Positions 53,901-63,905 of a stretch of 64,000 bases of DNA are shown here, piece after piece (the stretch's first letter is position 1; every line of letters begins with the position of its first letter). The notes under the pieces are model-generated. The model was not told the origin of the DNA, made no database searches, and saw nothing but the letters and a program-made list of their open reading frames with translations. Source of the DNA: Anolis sagrei (Eukaryota; Chordata; Lepidosauria; Squamata; Anolidae). A program made the position numbers and the translations under genes. The DNA lies in NCBI RefSeq assembly GCF_037176765.1, contig NC_090034.1, forward strand, positions 92,306,500 through 92,370,499, in the 5' to 3' direction.

Positions 53901-56900
53901 GTCATCTGTCAGGGGTACTCTGATTGTGCTTTTCCTGCATAGGAAGGGGGTTGGACTAGATGGCTCACGTGGTCTCTTCCAGCTCTATGATTCTGTGATT
54001 CCAAGTCAACAGGTAACTTGAAGGCACATATATATTCAGTGTTGACCCACCAAATAAATCCTTCAGTGCTAAGAAAACATGTAGGTTAATCCCAGTTATT
54101 CAATCAGTCTAATCTAGTTAGGGAAAGTCGGAATGATGTAGTGGTTTGAGCATTGGATCGCAACTCTGGGGAACAATGGTTCAATTTCCTATTTTTTTTT
54201 TTCATGTAAGGAGCAACTTGAGAAACTGCAAGTTGCTTCTGGCGTTAGAGAATTGGCCGTCTGCAAGGACGTTGCCCAAGGGTGTTTTGGTGTTTTACCA
54301 TCCTTGTGGGAGCGTCTCTCATATCTCCAGATGAGGAGCTGGAGCTGACAGAGGGAGTTCATCCAGTCTTCAGTCCTGCTGGAACAAGGATTTAACCCAT
54401 TGTGTCACCGGGGGCTCCTAAATAATTTCCTACTGCGCCATGAAAACCCACAGTGTGACTTTGGCTAAGTCACACTTGGCCTCTGAGGAAGGCAAAGGGA
54501 AATCCTCTGTGAACAAAACTTCCACAAATCAAATTGTAATGCCCTTTCAAACATAACTAGAGAATTCCTTGTTGCACATCAAAATGAGAAATAACCTATT
54601 CCAACTCATTATTTGACTTCTGCAATGTCACTTTGTTTTTTGCTGTGTGACACATTATTTAAAAGCAACTATTCTTTCCATGCTTTGCAAACACACTGGT
54701 AAGAATCAGAATTACGTCAGCTCCATAAGCATCATTTCTGTTGCTTTATAGGACTGTTCACTCTCATAGCCGTCACTGTATTCACTGCTGAATCTTGGGA
54801 CAAGAATGAGGACCAGCAAATCCAGCTCACATTCGAATGGTCTTTCTACCTTGCCTGGGGAGCATTTCCCATGCTACTGCTGGCTGGTGAGTCTACTAAA
54901 GGAAAGTAGAGAAAAGCTAAAACCACTAGTTTGAAATGGGTTGAGTTGGGTATGTATGTATGTATGTATGTACGTATGTATGTATGTATGTATTTAGAAT
55001 ATTTATAGTGTGCTCTTCAGCCAAAAGATCTCCCACAGTGGCATAAATTGCATTTATGAGGGTTGAATGAAAGGTAATTTTTTTTGTCGTGTCAGGAGCG
55101 ACTTGAGAAACTGCAAGTCACTTCTGGTGTGAGAGAATTGGCTGTCTGCAAGGACTTTGCCCAGGGGACGCCTGGATGATTTGATGTTTTTTATCATCCT
55201 TGTGAGAGGCTTCTCTCATCTCCCCACATGAGGAGCTGGAGTTGATAGAGGGAACTCATCCGCCTCTCCCTGGACTCGAACCTGCGACCTGTCGGTCTTC
55301 AGTCCTGTCAGCACAGGGTTTTAACCTACTGCACCACTGGGGGCTCCAATGAAAAGTAATGCCTCCACCTTTGTAACTCCTCAACAGATGGCAGTACTGG
55401 TATGCAGCAGGAACTGGCTTGTTCAGTAGACTCTCCTCTACAGTTCCATTTTGGTGGGAAGCCTTAGTATTGAATGGTTGTGTTGTTAAAGTGCAAAGTA
55501 TGGAACCCTGCGCAGACGGTCAGTCAATGTGACTTAAGCAACATGCAGTCATTGAATTCTTGACAGGAGAAGGTGTCACCCCAAAGGAGATTCATCAGAG
55601 AATGCAAGCTATTTATGGTGATTGTGTTGATGTGAGTACTGTGCGTCATTAGGCGAGTAAGTGTAAAGATGTTGAGGTGGGAACATCTGACTTGCATGAC
55701 AAACAAAGAGTTGGACGTCCTGTGACAGCAACCACCGAGTTTCACAAGCAAAAGGTTGACAGATTGATTCAGGACGATCATATCACTCAGAGAGAAATTT
55801 CAAGCATAATCGGCATTTCATAAGAACGTGTGGGTCAAATTATTGCTTTGCTCGGCTACTGGAAAATCTGTGCACGATGAGTTGCAGAAACAGAGTGTCG
55901 ACTTCTTCCATAAAAACTTCAGAAAACTTGTTTATCGTTGGCAGAAATCTATCCAATTGTCTGGTGATTATATGGAAAAGTGAACAGTGTTAGTTAAAGA
56001 GTACATCCTAAGGATTATTTCTCTGTTTGATTTATTAAAATATTGCTATCCAAACCCAAGTAACGAAGATTGAGGCATTACTTTTCATTTAACCTTCGTA
56101 CAATCCCAAAGGATACAAAAAACAAGACAAAAAGGATGGCAGTGAGAAGGGATTAAATCCAGCAAGTGCTGGATGCTCTTCTCTCATTGAGAAGTCACCT
56201 TGTTGCCAATAGATATGGAGGAAGGGCCTCTCATTGGGAGCAAAGCACAGTGGCACTATACCTGGCTGCTCTTCTCTCCCTGAGAGACTTCCTCAGTGCC
56301 AATTGGTATTTGCTGGAATCAAATGAATGCAGAGCACTTGATGTCCACTTCATTGTTGTAATTTCATACTTTTCCACCTGAGGAATATTTAATTCCGGAT
56401 AACTTGATGTCCATTGCATTCTGTTATTTTCATATTTTTTCACCTGAGGAAGACTTAATATAGTCGAAACCGGTTTGGGATTGGCAATCCTCTTCAAGGA
56501 AGCAGAAGTTCCACATAACAGTTTCATTAGAGAACTAGCTGTACCCACCACGCTTTGCTATGGCCAACCTTCCCTCCTTCTCTCTCTCCTCCTTTCTTTC
56601 TCTCCTTCCTTTCTTCCCTTTTTAATTTTATTATCTCCTTCCTTCTCTTCCTCTTCTCTTCATTCCCTTCCCCGCTTTTCTTTCCCTTCCTCTATCTCCC
56701 TTTTCTCCCTTCTCTACCTATTTTTGAACTGCAACTCCAGCAGTCCTCCTGATCAATCTACCTACCTACCTACCTACCTACCTACCTATCTCTATCTAAT
56801 CTATCTATCTAGAGGATTGCTGGGAGTTGCAGTCCAGGAATAGGAAATTGGGAATATGCAGGGATTGGGACGCCCTCGAAGAAATCCAAGGGGAAGAAAG

Positions 56901-57994
56901 CTTGCAGCTTGGAAGCAGTGCATTTGGGTCATCCTCCTCTCCTAAAGGGGATGCTGGGAGCTGTAGTCCAGAAGAGAGTGTGGATATGCTATTGTGTGTT
57001 TTGTTTGCTAGGAGAAGTCATTTTGCGCATGCACTGTAGTGTCTTTTTGCTTTTTTGGCTTTTTAAATCCCTTCTGCTGTGTTTTTCAGTGTTTTTATGA
57101 GTGATGGTCACTTGTTGGCCTGATAGGTGTATTGTGTCCAAATTTGGTGTCAATTTGTCCAGTGGTTTTTGAGTTATGTTAATCCCACAAACAAACATTA
57201 CATTTTTATTTATGTAGGTGATCTTTTCATGGATTTTTTGGATTTATAAATCTATTTACAAGAGAGTAAGGAATCCATGCCTTCAAAAAGAAGTCTTCTT
57301 TTTGAAGTATTTATGGTTATTAACTTTTTTTGAATAATCTTTATACTGCTCTCCAGAAGGGAATCATTGTGACCAGATTGTGTTTAGAACAGCTTTATGC
57401 TCTTTGTATATATGTACATTATTGTAGCAATGTAAGTTGTACAAAATTATTACTATTGTGATTGGTGTACTACTGTTTGTAGTGGTTTTGTGCCTCTGTG
57501 TTTCAGGGAATCCATTTTCTGTCTAGTTATTGACTTCATACAGAAAGCAGCTAGAACTGTACTGATGCTCTGTTCTTGGTGGTATAAATATACGCAAGTC
57601 AACATGCATATAACAAGACCTCTTAACAGCCATTGGAAGCAAGGCACAATGGGAATGTCTGGCTGCTCTTCTCTCCTTTAGAAACCACATCAGAGTCAGG
57701 TGGTGCGAAGGGAGGGCCTTCGAGCACCTGCTGGGAGCAAGGCACAATGGTATTTTGCCTGGATGTTCCTCTTTCTCTCAGAGGCCACAAAAACGGCTGT
57801 TGGTATATTATATATTCCCTAGCATTTTCTTCTTAAGCAACCCAGGATTTTAATAATTAAAATGTTTTTTGTGGACAGCTTTAGCTGTTTGAACTCACCC
57901 TTCTTCCTTCTCTCTCTCGTCCTCTTTCCTTGCAGGTATACTCAGCCTTGTTGTCCTCCTGTGCTCTTCGCGTTCCGGCTACGACAATATTTGA
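50760..57994 (+). CDS. NKG7-like: NKG7-like tetraspan membrane protein (four coding exons)
   Basis: Exons 50760-50934, 52209-52355, 54752-54886 and 57936-57994 (175, 147, 135 and 59 nt) give 171 codons plus TGA, with all internal junctions in phase 1 and GT-AG. The start at MLACRVF has A at -3 and matches the MELCRS start of mammalian NKG7 (165 aa). Four membrane segments fall near residues 9-30, 65-87, 99-119 and 138-162. The PMP22/claudin signature is present: Trp28, GLW at 41-43, Cys46 and Cys51 in the first loop. The C-terminus RSGYDNI parallels RPGYETL of NKG7. In mammals NKG7 sits in cytotoxic granule membranes of NK and T cells and affects degranulation. The role here is inferred. A claudin-like gene follows 3', as CLDND2 neighbours NKG7 in human. 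Confidence 0.82.
51330..51947 (-). mobile_element. L2 LINE 3' part in intron 1 of the NKG7-like gene
   Basis: (AAT/ATC)n tail, UTR signature taccatctccccaagggact, and on the minus strand [20 protein letters not shown] and [15 protein letters not shown]. Confidence 0.85.
51948..52045 (-). mobile_element. Penelope-like fragment with hammerhead-like motif
   Basis: Minus strand: ctgaggatgtctgccataga, then tgcaggcgaaacgtcaggag. It abuts the 5' end of the L2 at 51330-51947. The core is described separately as an ncRNA feature. Confidence 0.5.
51972..52023 (-). ncRNA. Hammerhead-ribozyme-like fold
   Basis: On the minus strand the conserved core CTGAGGA (52014-52008) and GAAAC (51987-51983) followed by GTC (51982-51980) are all present. 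Helix II pairs GTCTGC with GCAGGC (6 bp, one G-U). Helix I pairs CCT with AGG, then TCAC with GTGA across an AA/A internal loop. Helix III is only AC/GT, as in retroelement-borne type I hammerheads. One extra U lies between the core A and helix II, a position where an extra base is known in a viroid hammerhead. Activity is not shown. Confidence 0.5.
52209..52355 (+). CDS. NKG7-like exon 2
   Basis: Second membrane segment (TRAFLIMACLMSLAAVIVHI) and the start of the third. Acceptor cctttacag, donor gtaggt. Confidence 0.85.
52942..53359. mobile_element. Nonautonomous hAT-like element
   Basis: 418 bp with ends CAGTGGTCCCCAAGC and, inverted, CAGTGGTTTTTAACC. Interior repeats of ctgatgtggtctat and its inverse. 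No clean 8-bp duplication remains. Confidence 0.65.
53548..54003 (+). mobile_element. CR1 3' end
   Basis: From acaagctggaatgtgtctag to tctatgattctgtgattcca, encoding [20 protein letters not shown]. Older and more diverged than the other CR1 copies. Confidence 0.9.
54122..54540. mobile_element. MIR-like SINE with a second SINE inside
   Basis: The outer SINE (plus): tgatgtagtggtttgagcat head and ccatgaaaacccacagtgtg / gactttggctaagtcacact core. Inside at 54191-54420 is a minus-strand tRNA-derived SINE whose tail reads tcatgtaaggagcaacttga, with tttccta-like duplications on both sides. Confidence 0.65.
54752..54886 (+). CDS. NKG7-like exon 3
   Basis: Third membrane segment end, second loop (ESWDKNEDQQIQLTFEWSFY) and fourth membrane segment start. 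Same size and phases as 1194-1328. Acceptor tgctttatag, donor gtgagt. Confidence 0.87.
54951..54995. repeat. (GTAT)n microsatellite
   Basis: About 11 units of gtat with one change, in intron 3. Confidence 0.9.
55057..56098 (+). mobile_element. Mariner transposon lacking its catalytic core, with a SINE in its left end
   Basis: TA at 55055-55056 and 56099-56100 flanks inverted ends of the form gGTTgAATGAAAaGTAATGCCTC. The frame encodes the DNA-binding part: VIEFLTGEGVTPKEIHQRMQ, RVGRPVTATTEFHKQKVDRL and ITQREISSIIGIS, then jumps to FFHKNFRKLVYRWQKSIQL near the normal C-terminus. The DD34D catalytic middle is missing. A minus-strand tRNA-derived SINE (55078-55346) sits in the left inverted repeat, with aatgaaaggtaat copied on both sides. 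Confidence 0.85.
55078..55346 (-). mobile_element. tRNA-derived SINE, second lizard family
   Basis: The minus strand reads ggagcccccagtggtgcagt, then a B-box-like ggttcgagtccaggg, and ends gtcgctcctgacacgacaaa. Other copies are at 54191-54420 and 60522-60772. Its tail differs from Sauria SINEs. Confidence 0.8.
56330..56485 (+). repeat. Two-unit tandem repeat with hammerhead-like sequence
   Basis: Two units of about 70 bp start ttgatgtcca and end cacctgagga. The second continues agacttaatatagtcgaaac, giving CTGAGGA, a GACT/AGTC stem and GAAAC. The first is degraded (ggataac). Helices I and III are not convincing. Confidence 0.4.
56535..57221 (-). mobile_element. Nonautonomous Helitron
   Basis: On the minus strand it opens TCACCTACATAAATAAAAAT and ends in gccatagcaaagcgtggtgg, giving a hairpin and then CTAG. 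The flanks are A and T, as expected for Helitron insertion without target duplication. Inside are a C/T-rich tract (56570-56720) and (CTAC)n(CTAT)n at 56756-56812. Confidence 0.82.
57936..57994 (+). CDS. NKG7-like exon 4 (terminal)
   Basis: Acceptor tttccttgcag. Completes the fourth membrane segment (GILSLVVLLCSS) and ends RSGYDNI and TGA. Confidence 0.85.
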
Positions 57995-58654
57995 ACACTT
58001 GGATCTCAAAATACAATGGCAACTGTGCAGTGAAACCACAGTGAAAATCACTGGCTTCCATGGCAATTCGTTTTGATAAAACTTTGGAATATTCACCCCA
58101 CTTTATCCCTGTGTCAAGGACCAGAAGTCTCTGGATGTCATAAAGAGATGAGCTCTGGACCACTTTAGGTTTTTTGAGCTTGTATATAAAGTCCTAAGGC
58201 ACTGAAACCTATGCATTTCTATCTTCTGAAAGAGAATTAAGCACTTTGGACAGCTCTTTCAATGGTGAGATTCATCACCTTATTGTTAGTGGCTACCACT
58301 GGCCCAAAATAGAGAAAACCAGGGTCATTTCCATGCCAATCAAATCCCTGCTTATCCTTTGTTTCTGCTCCATTTCCAAACCATCTGCACTGTCTTCTAC
58401 ACAGCAGTAATTTTCCAGCTGTCTCATTTTCTTTTGTATTGGTTTGTTGGCCAAAGCCTTAACCATGGAACTCCTGCATAGTGAATAGAATATGTTAATT
58501 TTTCCGAACTTGGAAACAATAGATGTTTTCTATTCTATTCTGAAATATGTATCAGTTTAGAGCTTGGGTCCTCAGATGTTGGTCAACTAGCTCCCAGAAA
58601 CTGCAGATAGCCTGACCAATGGTCACGTATTTTGATGGGCTACTGTGTCTTTAA

Positions 58655-59247
58655 GTCATAGAATCATAGAGTTGGAAGATACCTCATGAGCCATCCAGTC
58701 CAACCCTATTCTGCCAAGAAGCAGGAAAATTGCATTCAAAGCACCCCCGACAGATGGCCATCTAGCCTCTGTTTAAAAGCCTCCAAAGAAGAAGCCTCCA
58801 CCACACTCTGGGGCAGAGAGTTCCACTGCTGAACAGCTCTCACAGTCAGGAAGTTCTTCCTCATGTTCAGGTGGAATCTCCTTTTCTGTGGTTTGAAGCC
58901 ATTGTTCCGCATCCTAGTCCCCAGGACAGCAGAAAACAAGTTTGCTCCCTCCTCCCTATGACTCCCAGAGTGTGGTGGAGGCTCCTTCTTTGGAAGCTTT
59001 TAAACAGAGGCTGGATGGCCATCTGTCAGGGGTGATTTGAATGCAATATTCCTGCTTCTTGGCAGGGGGTTGGACTGGATGGCCCATGAGGTCTCTTCCA
59101 ACTCTTTGATTCTATGATTCTATGACTTCCCCTCACATATTTATACTTGGCCATCATTTCTCTTCTCCACCTTTTCTTCTGAATGCAAACATGCCCAGCT
59201 CTTTAAGCCGCTCCTCATAGGGCTTGTTCTCCAGACCCTTGATCATG
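58655..59247 (-). mobile_element. CR1 3' end interrupted by a younger CR1
   Basis: Minus CR1 at 58655-58963 and 59128-59247; the interruption is the plus-strand CR1 piece at 58964-59119. Confidence 0.88.
58964..59119 (+). mobile_element. Very short CR1 nested in CR1
   Basis: A 156-bp CR1 3' end in the opposite orientation, with target duplication ctatgact at 58956-58963 and 59120-59127. Confidence 0.85.
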
Positions 59248-60047
59248 TAAAGAATCAAGTAAATAATTCCTGTTTCTCCTCCTTTAAATTCTTTCAAAAT
59301 AAAAAATGACACAGTGGAAATATTACATGTAATAAGTATATGTGTTAAACTAATGTAATAATCTGTGGTTAGGATAGGCCTGTGTCTGTTTCCTGTGCAT
59401 TGCTATTTTTTAATGCTATTTTGATATTCAGAGGTGTTTCTATGTGACCTTATCCAAAATGCACAATTTATGTGATGAACCAATCTGGAGCTATTGGAAA
59501 TGTTCACATCTTTGCATATTCTGAGTTGGTCTAATAAAGATACTTTAATGCAGGATTTGGAGATTTAATTTCGCAAATTATAATTTTATTACCGAATTTG
59601 AAATGCCACCCTTTAATCTAGACCTAAGTAAATTTACTTGGAAATTATCTTTACTGGGTTGAGATTCCTAGTAAATGTGTCTATATGGCTTCTGATAATG
59701 GAGGTTTCATTGCAATTCTAATCTATTGATTTATCACTTTGAAAATGAGTACTTTATATGGACATTTGTATAAGGCCGCTTTGTATGGAAAATGGAAAAT
59801 ATATGTGTAAGAACTCCAAGGGATTCCAGAATCCTGGAGTTACTATGGGAATGGTGGATTCTCTTATGTCATCAGTAAAGTCTTCAGGGTCACACCAACA
59901 TTCAAAAAGGAGGCCTTGGGGAGACATCCAGTCCAGTCCTTCCATAGATCGCTCAAAGTTAGAAGAGAATGGTTCGTGGTTTTAACTGCCTTCCTTGCAT
60001 CAATGCTGTGGACCACATTTTTTCTGTTATTTCTAATTGGCACCCAG
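59248..60047. other. Intergenic DNA before the last gene, no element recognised
   Basis: AT-rich to 59750, then more balanced sequence with an ATG-led frame from 59969 that runs into the next exon. It could contain a 5' exon or promoter of that gene, but no clear core promoter is visible. Confidence 0.35.
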
Positions 60048-60248
60048 TTGTGTGGGTCAAGGACCTAAAAACCATTAGGCAGCTCCGTCTGGGTGGCATC
60101 GTGCTCTCTTGCCTGGCAACTTGTCTGGTGATGATAGCAATCTGCACAGAATACTGGGTCAAACGATTCGTCCGAGGGATTTTTGTGTTCCGGGGGCTGT
60201 GGAAGGACTGCCAGCTGGGAAAATGTACCGCTCTGGTCAAAATGCCAT
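60048..60248 (+). CDS. Early exon of a claudin-like (CLDND2-like) tetraspan gene, partial
   Basis: The frame encodes a membrane segment (RLGGIVLSCLATCLVMIAIC), then TEYWVKRFVRG and GLWKDCQLGKC, the W / GLW-C-C signature of the PMP22/claudin first loop. It ends in phase 1 at donor gtaaga, the same phase as exon 1 of the NKG7-like gene. GGIVLS...TEYW and GLWKDC recall human CLDND2 (GGILLS...TNYW, GLWQEC). The acceptor ttggcacccag gives the start used here. The same frame is open back to an ATG at 59969, so that ATG could be the real start. Remaining exons lie to the right of the window. Confidence 0.6.
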
Positions 60249-60319
60249 GTAAGAATCATGAAATTCTCTGAACATACAAAAAGAAGTCACTGTAATTTGC
60301 TTTTGGGAGCCCCTTACTA

Positions 60320-60840
60320 ATGTATGATTCTGTATAGATTCAAGGCCATCTGTTGGGAGGGTTTGGACGGTGCCTTTCTATATAGGTTGGTCTGGATGAC
60401 CTTTGGGGACCCCTTTCTAAAGTATTATTCTAAACAGATTCAAGGCCATCCGTTGCTTGGATGGTGTTTTGCTTTAAGAGTTGGACTAGATGGCCTTTGG
60501 GGGCCCCTTCCTAATGTATCTTTTTTTGTCATGTCAGGAGTGACTTGAGAAACTGCAAGTCACTTCTGGTGTGAGAGAATTGGTAATCTGCAAGGACGTT
60601 AGCCAAGGGACGCCTGGATGTTTTGCTGTTTTTACTATCCTTGTGGGAGGCTTCTCTCATCTCCCCGCATGAGGAGCTGACAGAGGGAGCTCATCCGCGC
60701 TCTCCCCAAATCCAAACCTGTGACCTGTCAGTCTTCAGTCCTGCTGGCACCCACTGTGCCACCAGGGGCTCCTTCCTAATGTATGAGACTACACAGATTC
60801 AAAGCCATCTGTTGGGAGGGTTCGGATGGTGCCTTCCTTT
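60320..60840 (+). repeat. Tandem LINE-tail-like repeats split by a SINE
   Basis: Three units of about 90-110 bp (attcaaggccatctgttggg, ttggactagatggcctttgg, ccttcctaatgtatgattct). A minus-strand SINE is inserted at 60522-60772 with ttcctaatgtat on both sides. Confidence 0.6.
60522..60772 (-). mobile_element. tRNA-derived SINE, second lizard family
   Basis: Tail tttgtcatgtcaggagtgac and head accaggggctcc. A 12-bp target duplication, ttcctaatgtat, lies on both sides. Confidence 0.85.
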
Positions 60841-61608
60841 ATGATAATAATGTATTTATTTGACCAGTCATAGGACCATTTCAAAATACAACACGAATAA
60901 AAGACAAGGCAAAAAGGAGGGGATATCAGCTGACCTTCTATTTACAAGTCAGAATCTTATTTTCCTGGTTCTTCTTTCAGGAAACTTGCTCGAAGAAGTC
61001 ACTAAATACCGCATTTAATACTGAGAAAGATAACTTGATAGCGCTCTAGTTCTTGTGGTGGGACTTGTGGTGGGAAAAAGTGGTTCTGCAGTTTGCAAAG
61101 TTGTGCAGTCTGAATGGGGAATAAAGCTAGTTGTGGAAGGACCCTATTGGCTAGAGCCTATGAGGTGACTAATACATCTGCGGATCTCTGTGCCAGTCTC
61201 TGGATCAGTATTGGGATTATTTTTATCTTACAAATATTAAACCACACATAATTAAAAGAGTTAATTAGGTAGCCATTCTGGCCTCACTAGGGATGGAGTT
61301 CTGAATGCCTCTTTCCTCCCTTCCCCATAAAACATATTTGCAAAATATCTGGAGCCAAGAAAGCCATCTCTTGAAGAATGACAAAGCCTAGATAGGTTCA
61401 TATCATATCGGGTATGACAGAGAATTGAAGGCGCTTCCAGACAGTGCCAAAATCCACATTTTAAAAATGGGTTTAAAAATCCCGGGACCTGACAGCAGGT
61501 CAACACACAGACTTGTCAGTCGCAAGATATAGTCTCTCACCGTCCTCAGAGTCTTCTTTTGAAGCGGATCAAGATGGAGGGAAGGCGAGGGACATGCAAA
61601 TATCTTAA
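60841..61608. other. Intron DNA without recognised features
   Basis: No frame, exon or element boundary was recognised. It probably belongs to the intron after the exon at 60048-60248. Confidence 0.4.
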
Positions 61609-61805
61609 TCTATATATATAAAAATGCTCTGTGCATAATGAGTACCTTAAAAACAAAAGAACCAATGAAAGAAATCACACCAAATTTGGCAACAAAACGT
61701 CTCACAACACAAGGAGTGACCATCACTCAAAAAAATGATTTTGCCATTTGGGAGTTGTAGTTGCTGGGATTTATAGTTCACCTACAATCAAAGAGCATTC
61801 TGAAC

Positions 61806-62046
61806 TCCCGCTGTTAGCCGCAACTTCTGCCAACCTAGCAGTTTGAAAACATGCAAATGTGAGTAAATCAATAGGTACCACTCTGCCAGGAAGGTAACAG
61901 CGCTCCATGCAGTCATGCTGGCCACATGACCTTGGAGGTGTCTACGGACAACGCCAACTTTTCGGCTTAGAAATTGAGATGAGCACCAACCCCCAGAGTC
62001 GGACACAAGTGGACTTAAAGTCAGGGGAAAACCTTTAACTTTACCT
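61806..62046 (+). mobile_element. Sauria SINE tail inside the Helitron
   Basis: Ctgccaacctagcagtttga to cctttaactttacctta. The head is missing and the left edge joins hAT-derived DNA directly. Confidence 0.8.
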
Positions 62047-62359
62047 TAGACACATATAATCCGGTTCAAAGGAGATAATGTGGATTATTTTCTTTGAAAT
62101 TCAGGATTATATAGCAGTGTAAAAGGGGGCTTTAATCTGTTTTCAGAAAAAATACTCTTTATCTGGCTTTGGGGAATCTTTTTTTTTCATAACTAATTCT
62201 ATATTCTGGCTGGTTTCTGCATGAGACTTTTGCTCCATCTCGTGGCCAACATCTAACATTTCAGCCTTTCAAAAGTAGCCTTTGATGTTTGTTGGCAGCA
62301 CATTCATATTGTTAGTGCTTTTAAGCATTCCAGTTCTAAAGTAACAACACATATTTTAC

Positions 62360-62855
62360 TATAGAATTACTGGGATTTATAGTTCACCTACAATCAAAGA
62401 GCATTCTGAACTCCATCAACAATGGAATTGAACCAAACTTGGTGCACAGAACTCCCTGACCAACAGAAAACACTAGAAGGGTTTGGTGGGCATTGATCTT
62501 GGGTTTTGGAGTTGTAGTTCGCCAACATCCAGAGAGCACTGTGGAGTCAAACAATGATTGATCTGGACCAAACTTGGCACGAATACTCAATATGCCCAAA
62601 TATAAACACAGATGGAGTCTGGGAGGAATAGACCTTGACATTTGGGAGTTTTAGTTACTGGGATTTATAGTTCCCCTACAATCAAAGAGCATTCTGAACC
62701 CCACCAACGACAGAATTCGGACAAACTTCCCATACAGAACCCTCATGACCAACAGAAAATACTGTGTTTTCTGGTGGTCTTTGGTGACCCTTCTGACACC
62801 CACCTGGTGACACCCCCCCCCCCCCCCGGGGTCTTGACTTCCCAAGTTGAGAAAT
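62360..62855 (+). mobile_element. hAT right half inside the Helitron
   Basis: Matches the interior and right end of 11466-12198 (tgggatttatagttcaccta repeats, ggttttctggtggtcttt-like region, aagttgagaaatgctg end). Confidence 0.7.
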
Positions 62856-62939
62856 GCTGCCTTAAAGCCATCCAGTCCAACTCCCTTCACCAGGGCAAGA
62901 AAACATAATCAAATCCCTCCTGACAAAGGGCCATCCAGC

Positions 62940-62942
<3 letters not shown>

Positions 62943-62979
<37 letters not shown>
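62943..62979. repeat. (CA)n microsatellite
   Basis: About 18 uninterrupted CA units. Confidence 0.95.
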
Positions 62980-62982
<3 letters not shown>

Positions 62983-63834
62983 GACAGATGCAGTATCAAA
63001 GATTTGAAAGGAACTCCTAAAGAAGGACAATGATATGTTGCAGGTTCCAGAGTAGGCAAACCAAACAATTTCCACATCAACACTGGCAAAGGAACAGCAA
63101 GAAATACTGTTTACCAACAAGCAGAAAGAAATTACATATATTAGAAACCAACACTTTCTCATTACTTTATTTTCCAGATCACCAGACTGGGCCACAGCAA
63201 CGCATGGCAGGGGACCGCTAGTGTAAATATAAGAAAATTTACATGCAAATATCTTAATATAAATATAAGAAAATTTGTATATGCACATATGAGGTCCAGT
63301 ACACAATGCAGGGATTTTTTTTAAAAAAAAAACTTCCATTTTTCTTCCCCCAATTGTTAATTCAATCTCTGTTTAAGATTATAAAGTGTAAAAGAGTTTC
63401 AGAGAGTTCTAATTGCTTTGCATTTGTGCTTCCCTTGAACCACCTGTGTGTCCGTTTGACAGCCCGATCAGCTGGAGCACTCTATACAGGGGGGAAGGTG
63501 GGAAAGCACGTGTTTTTCATGACTGCAGGGATATAGTCGTGCAAAGGTGCACATTTTTCAGCCAGAATCAGGTTATAAGTGCACCTTTTTAACACGTGCT
63601 TTTTAGCTCTCAATTCGATTCCTCCCCCACTTTGGCTAAACGTCATTTAGCCACCCCTCCTCCCCTTTTAACCCATGTGTAGAAGGGTTCTCAGATAGCA
63701 CTCAACTCCTTGCTAGCATGCATACTCTCCAACTGTCTCAGTTTGGCAAGAACAGCCATGATGAATTCTCTGTCATTCCATCTTTTCAGCTTTTTAAAAT
63801 GTGTCCTGATCCTCTTTCCTCTTTCCATTTTTAG

Positions 63835-63905
63835 CCCTTTACACAGCTGTATAAAATCCACATTATCTGCTTTGAACTGGATTATATGGCAGTGTAGACT
63901 CATAT
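63835..63905. mobile_element. MITE half, abutting a SINE
   Basis: Cacattatctgctttgaact and ggattatatggcagtgtaga are the left half of the 3615-3751 family. A SINE begins at once after it. Confidence 0.5.

Larger units (their letters stand above)
56160..57800. repeat. Dispersed copies of a 60-90 bp repeat in intron 3
   Basis: Units with the pattern gggagcaaagcacagtggca and ctggctgctcttctctccct lie at about 56160-56225, 56240-56320, 57625-57685 and 57730-57800. The Helitron at 56535 separates the second and third. Family unknown. Confidence 0.55.
61609..63221 (+). mobile_element. Helitron carrying hAT, SINE and other pieces
   Basis: Opens TCTATATATATAAAAATGCT after an A. Ends gccacagcaacgcatggc (hairpin), ggggaccg, CTAG, before a T. 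Inside are hAT-derived segments (61735-61805, 62360-62855), a Sauria SINE tail (61806-62046), a MITE remnant (62045-62130), a C-run (62813-62827) and (CA)n (62943-62979). No Rep/helicase frame. Confidence 0.75.

Noticed and set aside
61592-63258. 18-bp direct repeat as a target duplication of the 61609 element
   Set aside because: The termini fit a Helitron, which makes no duplication, and the flanking repeat pattern explains the 18 bp.
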